This document shows positions 16,361-18,180 of a stretch of DNA of 18,180 nt, in pieces. The notes beneath the pieces are model-generated. The model did no database searches. It had not been told where the DNA came from and was given only the letters and a program-made list of their open reading frames with translations. Source of the stretch: an uncultured Actinomycetes bacterium. Lineage in GTDB: Bacteria; Actinomycetota; Actinomycetes; Nanopelagicales; Nanopelagicaceae. The stretch covers positions 1-18,180 of the forward strand of contig CAIMCU010000150.1 of the NCBI GenBank assembly GCA_903839585.1. Direction: 5' to 3'. The translations under genes and the position numbers were made by a program. Within the stretch, counting starts at the first letter, position 1. Every line of letters begins with the position of its first letter.

Positions 16361-16673
16361 TTTTGAGAATCCAGAGGATACAAAGTTGGCAACACTAGCT
16401 ACCTCAACCCTTGCACGTACCGGAGCAAAACAAGCAGCAGCTCTTCGCGATACAACTGGACGCACATACGTTGCGATCAATATCGCATCGCCATCACTTT
16501 CACTCGATGCACTCGATGCTGTTTTCACAGTCGCGATGGCTTCACAAATCTCAGGTATTGAGGCGGTTGTAGTAGTTGGAGAAAAACCAGCCAAGGTTGG
16601 TGCCATCCGTGAAAACTCACCATCGGCTACGGTTTTCTACCTCGATAACAGCGGTGAGGCCAGCGTTCTCTAG
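16353..16673 (+). CDS. Cytidine-deaminase-like protein lacking catalytic residues
   Basis: A 106-residue protein that I place in the cytidine-deaminase-like fold from its pattern (DTKLATLATSTLARTGAKQAAALRDTTGRTYVAINIASPSLSLDALDAVFTVAMAS) and from its position after corC, where actinobacteria such as Mycobacterium (Rv2365c) encode a small protein of this kind just before era. Real cytidine deaminases bind zinc through (H/C)AE and PCxxC motifs; this protein contains no Cys and no His, so it cannot be a zinc deaminase. Its role is unknown. The start is GTG 16353, overlapping the corC stop and supported by the strong Shine-Dalgarno sequence; ATG 16320 would read through it. The gene ends at TAG 16671-16673. 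Confidence 0.75.
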   Translation: MSSFENPEDTKLATLATSTLARTGAKQAAALRDTTGRTYVAINIASPSLSLDALDAVFTVAMASQISGIEAVVVVGEKPAKVGAIRENSPSATVFYLDNSGEASVL

Positions 16674-16677
16674 CAAG

Positions 16678-16683
16678 TAAGAT
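16678..16683 (+). promoter_or_regulatory. -10 box (TAAGAT) of a leaderless-type promoter for the FAH-gltX unit
   Basis: TAAGAT lies in the 16-base gap after the Cdd-like gene and ends six bases before ATG 16690. The gap (TGCCCA) has no Shine-Dalgarno sequence. Spacing is identical to that at 10496 and 13684. No -35 is evident. Confidence 0.5.
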
Positions 16684-16689
16684 TGCCCA

Positions 16690-17478
16690 ATGCGCATCGT
16701 TCGCTTTTCACCAGGTCCAGACTCAGGGTTAGGTACAGACCCTCTCTTTGGTGTACTTGAAGATGACAATCAGATCACAGTTATCTCAGGTGATCCCATC
16801 TATCACGGGGTTACAAAGACCGGTGCAAAGGTAGAACTCTCATCTGTACGTCTACTTGCACCAGTAATTCCACGCAGCAAGGTTGTGTGTGTAGGAAAGA
16901 ACTACGCAGAGCATGCAAAGGAGATGGGCGGGCGGGCTCCTGCTGAACCGATTATCTTTATTAAGCCCAATACAACGGTTATTGGACCAGGGGACACAAT
17001 TGTCTGGCCTTCGATTGCACCGACGATTGATTATGAAGCAGAGCTCGCAATTGTTATTGGACGACTTTGTAAGGATGTTCCTAGGGAGCGGGTTAAGGAT
17101 GTCATCTTCGGTTACACGGTAGCAAACGATGTAACCTGTCGAGAGATTCAAAAGAGTGATGGTCAGTGGACCCGTGCAAAGAGCTTTGACACCTTCTGTC
17201 CGATAGGTCCATGGATTGAAACGGATTTCATCCCTGGAACCCAAAGAATTTACTCCAAGGTCAACGAAGAGGCCCGTCAAAATGGAACTCTTAGCGACAT
17301 GATCTTTAGCGTTGAAGATATCGTCGTGTTTATCTCGCAGGCGATGACATTGTTGCCGGGGGATATCATCATTACCGGAACACCAGCAGGGATAGGGCCG
17401 ATGTCAGAGCGTGGCACCGTTACAGTGGGCGTTGAAGGTATCGGAGAGTTAACTAACAAGGTGAGCGCAAAACCATGA
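16690..17478 (+). CDS. Fumarylacetoacetate hydrolase (FAH) family protein
   Basis: A 262-residue protein with an N-terminal cap segment and a C-terminal FAH catalytic domain. CVGKNYAEHAKEM (about 67-79), IFIKPNT, the metal-binding E116-A-E118 in DYEAELAIVIG, D147 in VANDVTC, and ITGTPAGIGPM identify the family. Members hydrolyse or decarboxylate acylpyruvates or isomerise homoprotocatechuate intermediates; actinobacterial copies directly before gltX are often labelled 2-hydroxyhepta-2,4-diene-1,7-dioate isomerase without proof, and acylpyruvase or oxaloacetate decarboxylase activity is equally possible. The FAH-gltX pairing matches Rv2993c-gltS of Mycobacterium. The gltX ATG overlaps the TGA stop by four bases (ATGA, 17475-17478). 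Confidence 0.9.
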   Translation: MRIVRFSPGPDSGLGTDPLFGVLEDDNQITVISGDPIYHGVTKTGAKVELSSVRLLAPVIPRSKVVCVGKNYAEHAKEMGGRAPAEPIIFIKPNTTVIGPGDTIVWPSIAPTIDYEAELAIVIGRLCKDVPRERVKDVIFGYTVANDVTCREIQKSDGQWTRAKSFDTFCPIGPWIETDFIPGTQRIYSKVNEEARQNGTLSDMIFSVEDIVVFISQAMTLLPGDIIITGTPAGIGPMSERGTVTVGVEGIGELTNKVSAKP

Positions 17479-18180
17479 GTACTAAAAAGGTAAAGGTTCG
17501 CTTTGCTCCATCTCCTACAGGGGACTTACACGTAGGAAATATTCGCACTGCTCTCTTTGACTGGGCTTACGCTCGTCACACCGGTGGAACATTTCTCTTT
17601 CGTATCGAGGATACAGATACAACTCGGGTAACAGATGAGTACATCAACGCAGCGATCGATACCTTAAAGTGGCTTGGACTCAATTGGGATGAAGGTCCTG
17701 AGGTTGGTGGAGAAAACGGCCCTTACCTGCAGTCACAGAGATTAGATATCTACGCACACTGGGCGGCAAAGTTCTTAGAGCAAAAGGATGCTTACCACTG
17801 CTACTGCTCACCCGATGAGTTAGAGGCGGTTCGCGAACAACAGCGCAAAGCTAACGTCGCTCCTGGTTACAACGGACATTGTCGCGACTTAAGCGCCGAA
17901 CAGATCGCAGGGTTTAAGGCACAGGGCCGTGAAGCCGTTGTACGTATGCGTATGCCAGATGGAACCACAACCTTTAAGGATGAGATTCGCGGAGAAGTTA
18001 CCTTCGATCACAAGTTCGTACCTGACTTTGTACTTGTTCGCGGAGATGGTTCACCGCTCTACACACTTGCAGTAGCCGTCGATGATGTCATGATGAAGGT
18101 AACCCACGTCCTACGCGGCGAGGACTTACTCTCATCAACACCACGTCAGATCCGCGTCTATCAAGCGATGGGCGTTGCAC
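17475..18180 (+). CDS. gltX: Glutamyl-tRNA synthetase, N-terminal part (3' end outside window)
   Basis: The frame is open from ATG 17475 to the right edge, giving 235 residues without a stop. RFAPSPTGDLHVGNIRTALFDW carries the class I HIGH equivalent (HVGN, 19-22), and LFRIEDTDTTR, SQRLDIY, CYC, VLRGEDLLSSTPRQ and the DFVLVRGDGSPLYTLAVAVDD segment are hallmarks of GluRS. The enzyme charges tRNA-Glu, and tRNA-Gln in organisms using the GatCAB route; the fragment alone does not decide discrimination. The KMSKS motif and anticodon-binding domain lie beyond the window. ATG 17475 overlaps the FAH stop, and AAGGTGAG at 17458-17465 supplies a Shine-Dalgarno sequence. Confidence 0.97.
   Translation, partial: MSTKKVKVRFAPSPTGDLHVGNIRTALFDWAYARHTGGTFLFRIEDTDTTRVTDEYINAAIDTLKWLGLNWDEGPEVGGENGPYLQSQRLDIYAHWAAKFLEQKDAYHCYCSPDELEAVREQQRKANVAPGYNGHCRDLSAEQIAGFKAQGREAVVRMRMPDGTTTFKDEIRGEVTFDHKFVPDFVLVRGDGSPLYTLAVAVDDVMMKVTHVLRGEDLLSSTPRQIRVYQAMGVA

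Overview
The window is an ordinary, densely packed stretch of bacterial core genome, with every gene on the + strand. Gene content and order are those of an actinobacterium. From left to right: the 3' end of rsfS, a GpgP-like phosphatase, tRNA-Ala, leuS, comEA, comEC, holA, rpsT, lepA, hemW, a DoxX-like gene, hrcA, dnaJ, rsmE, a HIT protein, phoH, ybeY, corC, a cytidine-deaminase-like protein, a FAH-family gene and the 5' end of gltX. This follows, in compressed form, the conserved rsfS-gpgP ... comEA-comEC-holA-rpsT ... lepA-hemW-hrcA-dnaJ2-rsmE-phoH-ybeY-hlyC-cdd order of Mycobacterium and Streptomyces. The moderate base composition (about half G+C by eye), very short intergenic gaps, stop/start overlaps and small proteins point to a streamlined actinobacterium such as the freshwater acI / Nanopelagicales group. 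That placement is an inference, not a database result.

Layout. Positions 1-882 hold the ribosome-silencing factor tail, a histidine phosphatase and tRNA-Ala(GGC). Positions 884-7079 hold leucyl-tRNA synthetase, the DNA-uptake pair ComEA/ComEC and the DNA polymerase III delta subunit. Positions 7080-7175 are the longest non-coding gap: an rpsT promoter, a leader hairpin and a Shine-Dalgarno sequence. Positions 7176-10846 hold ribosomal protein S20, elongation factor 4, the radical-SAM heme chaperone HemW (interrupted by an in-frame UGA) and a small membrane protein. Positions 10850-16673 hold the heat-shock repressor HrcA with DnaJ, then a run of RNA and ribosome maturation genes (RsmE, HIT, PhoH, YbeY, CorC, Cdd-like). 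Positions 16690-18180 hold a FAH-family enzyme and glutamyl-tRNA synthetase, cut by the window edge. No stretch of 300 bases lacks a gene.

Functional theme: translation and ribosome maturation (rsfS, tRNA-Ala, leuS, rpsT, lepA, rsmE, ybeY, gltX), protein quality control (hrcA, dnaJ), natural transformation (comEA, comEC) and replication (holA). I found no mobile element, CRISPR array, toxin-antitoxin pair, phage gene or defence system, and I do not think the window contains an undescribed multi-gene system. The points worth a second look are at the level of expression and gene integrity: a UGA inside hemW where glycine is expected; a comEC reading frame whose natural start appears to be ATC rather than ATG; a leuS start codon one base after a tRNA; several start codons placed 6-9 bases after a TANNNT -10 box (leaderless-type promoters); a cytidine-deaminase-like protein with no Cys or His; and no era at its usual position.
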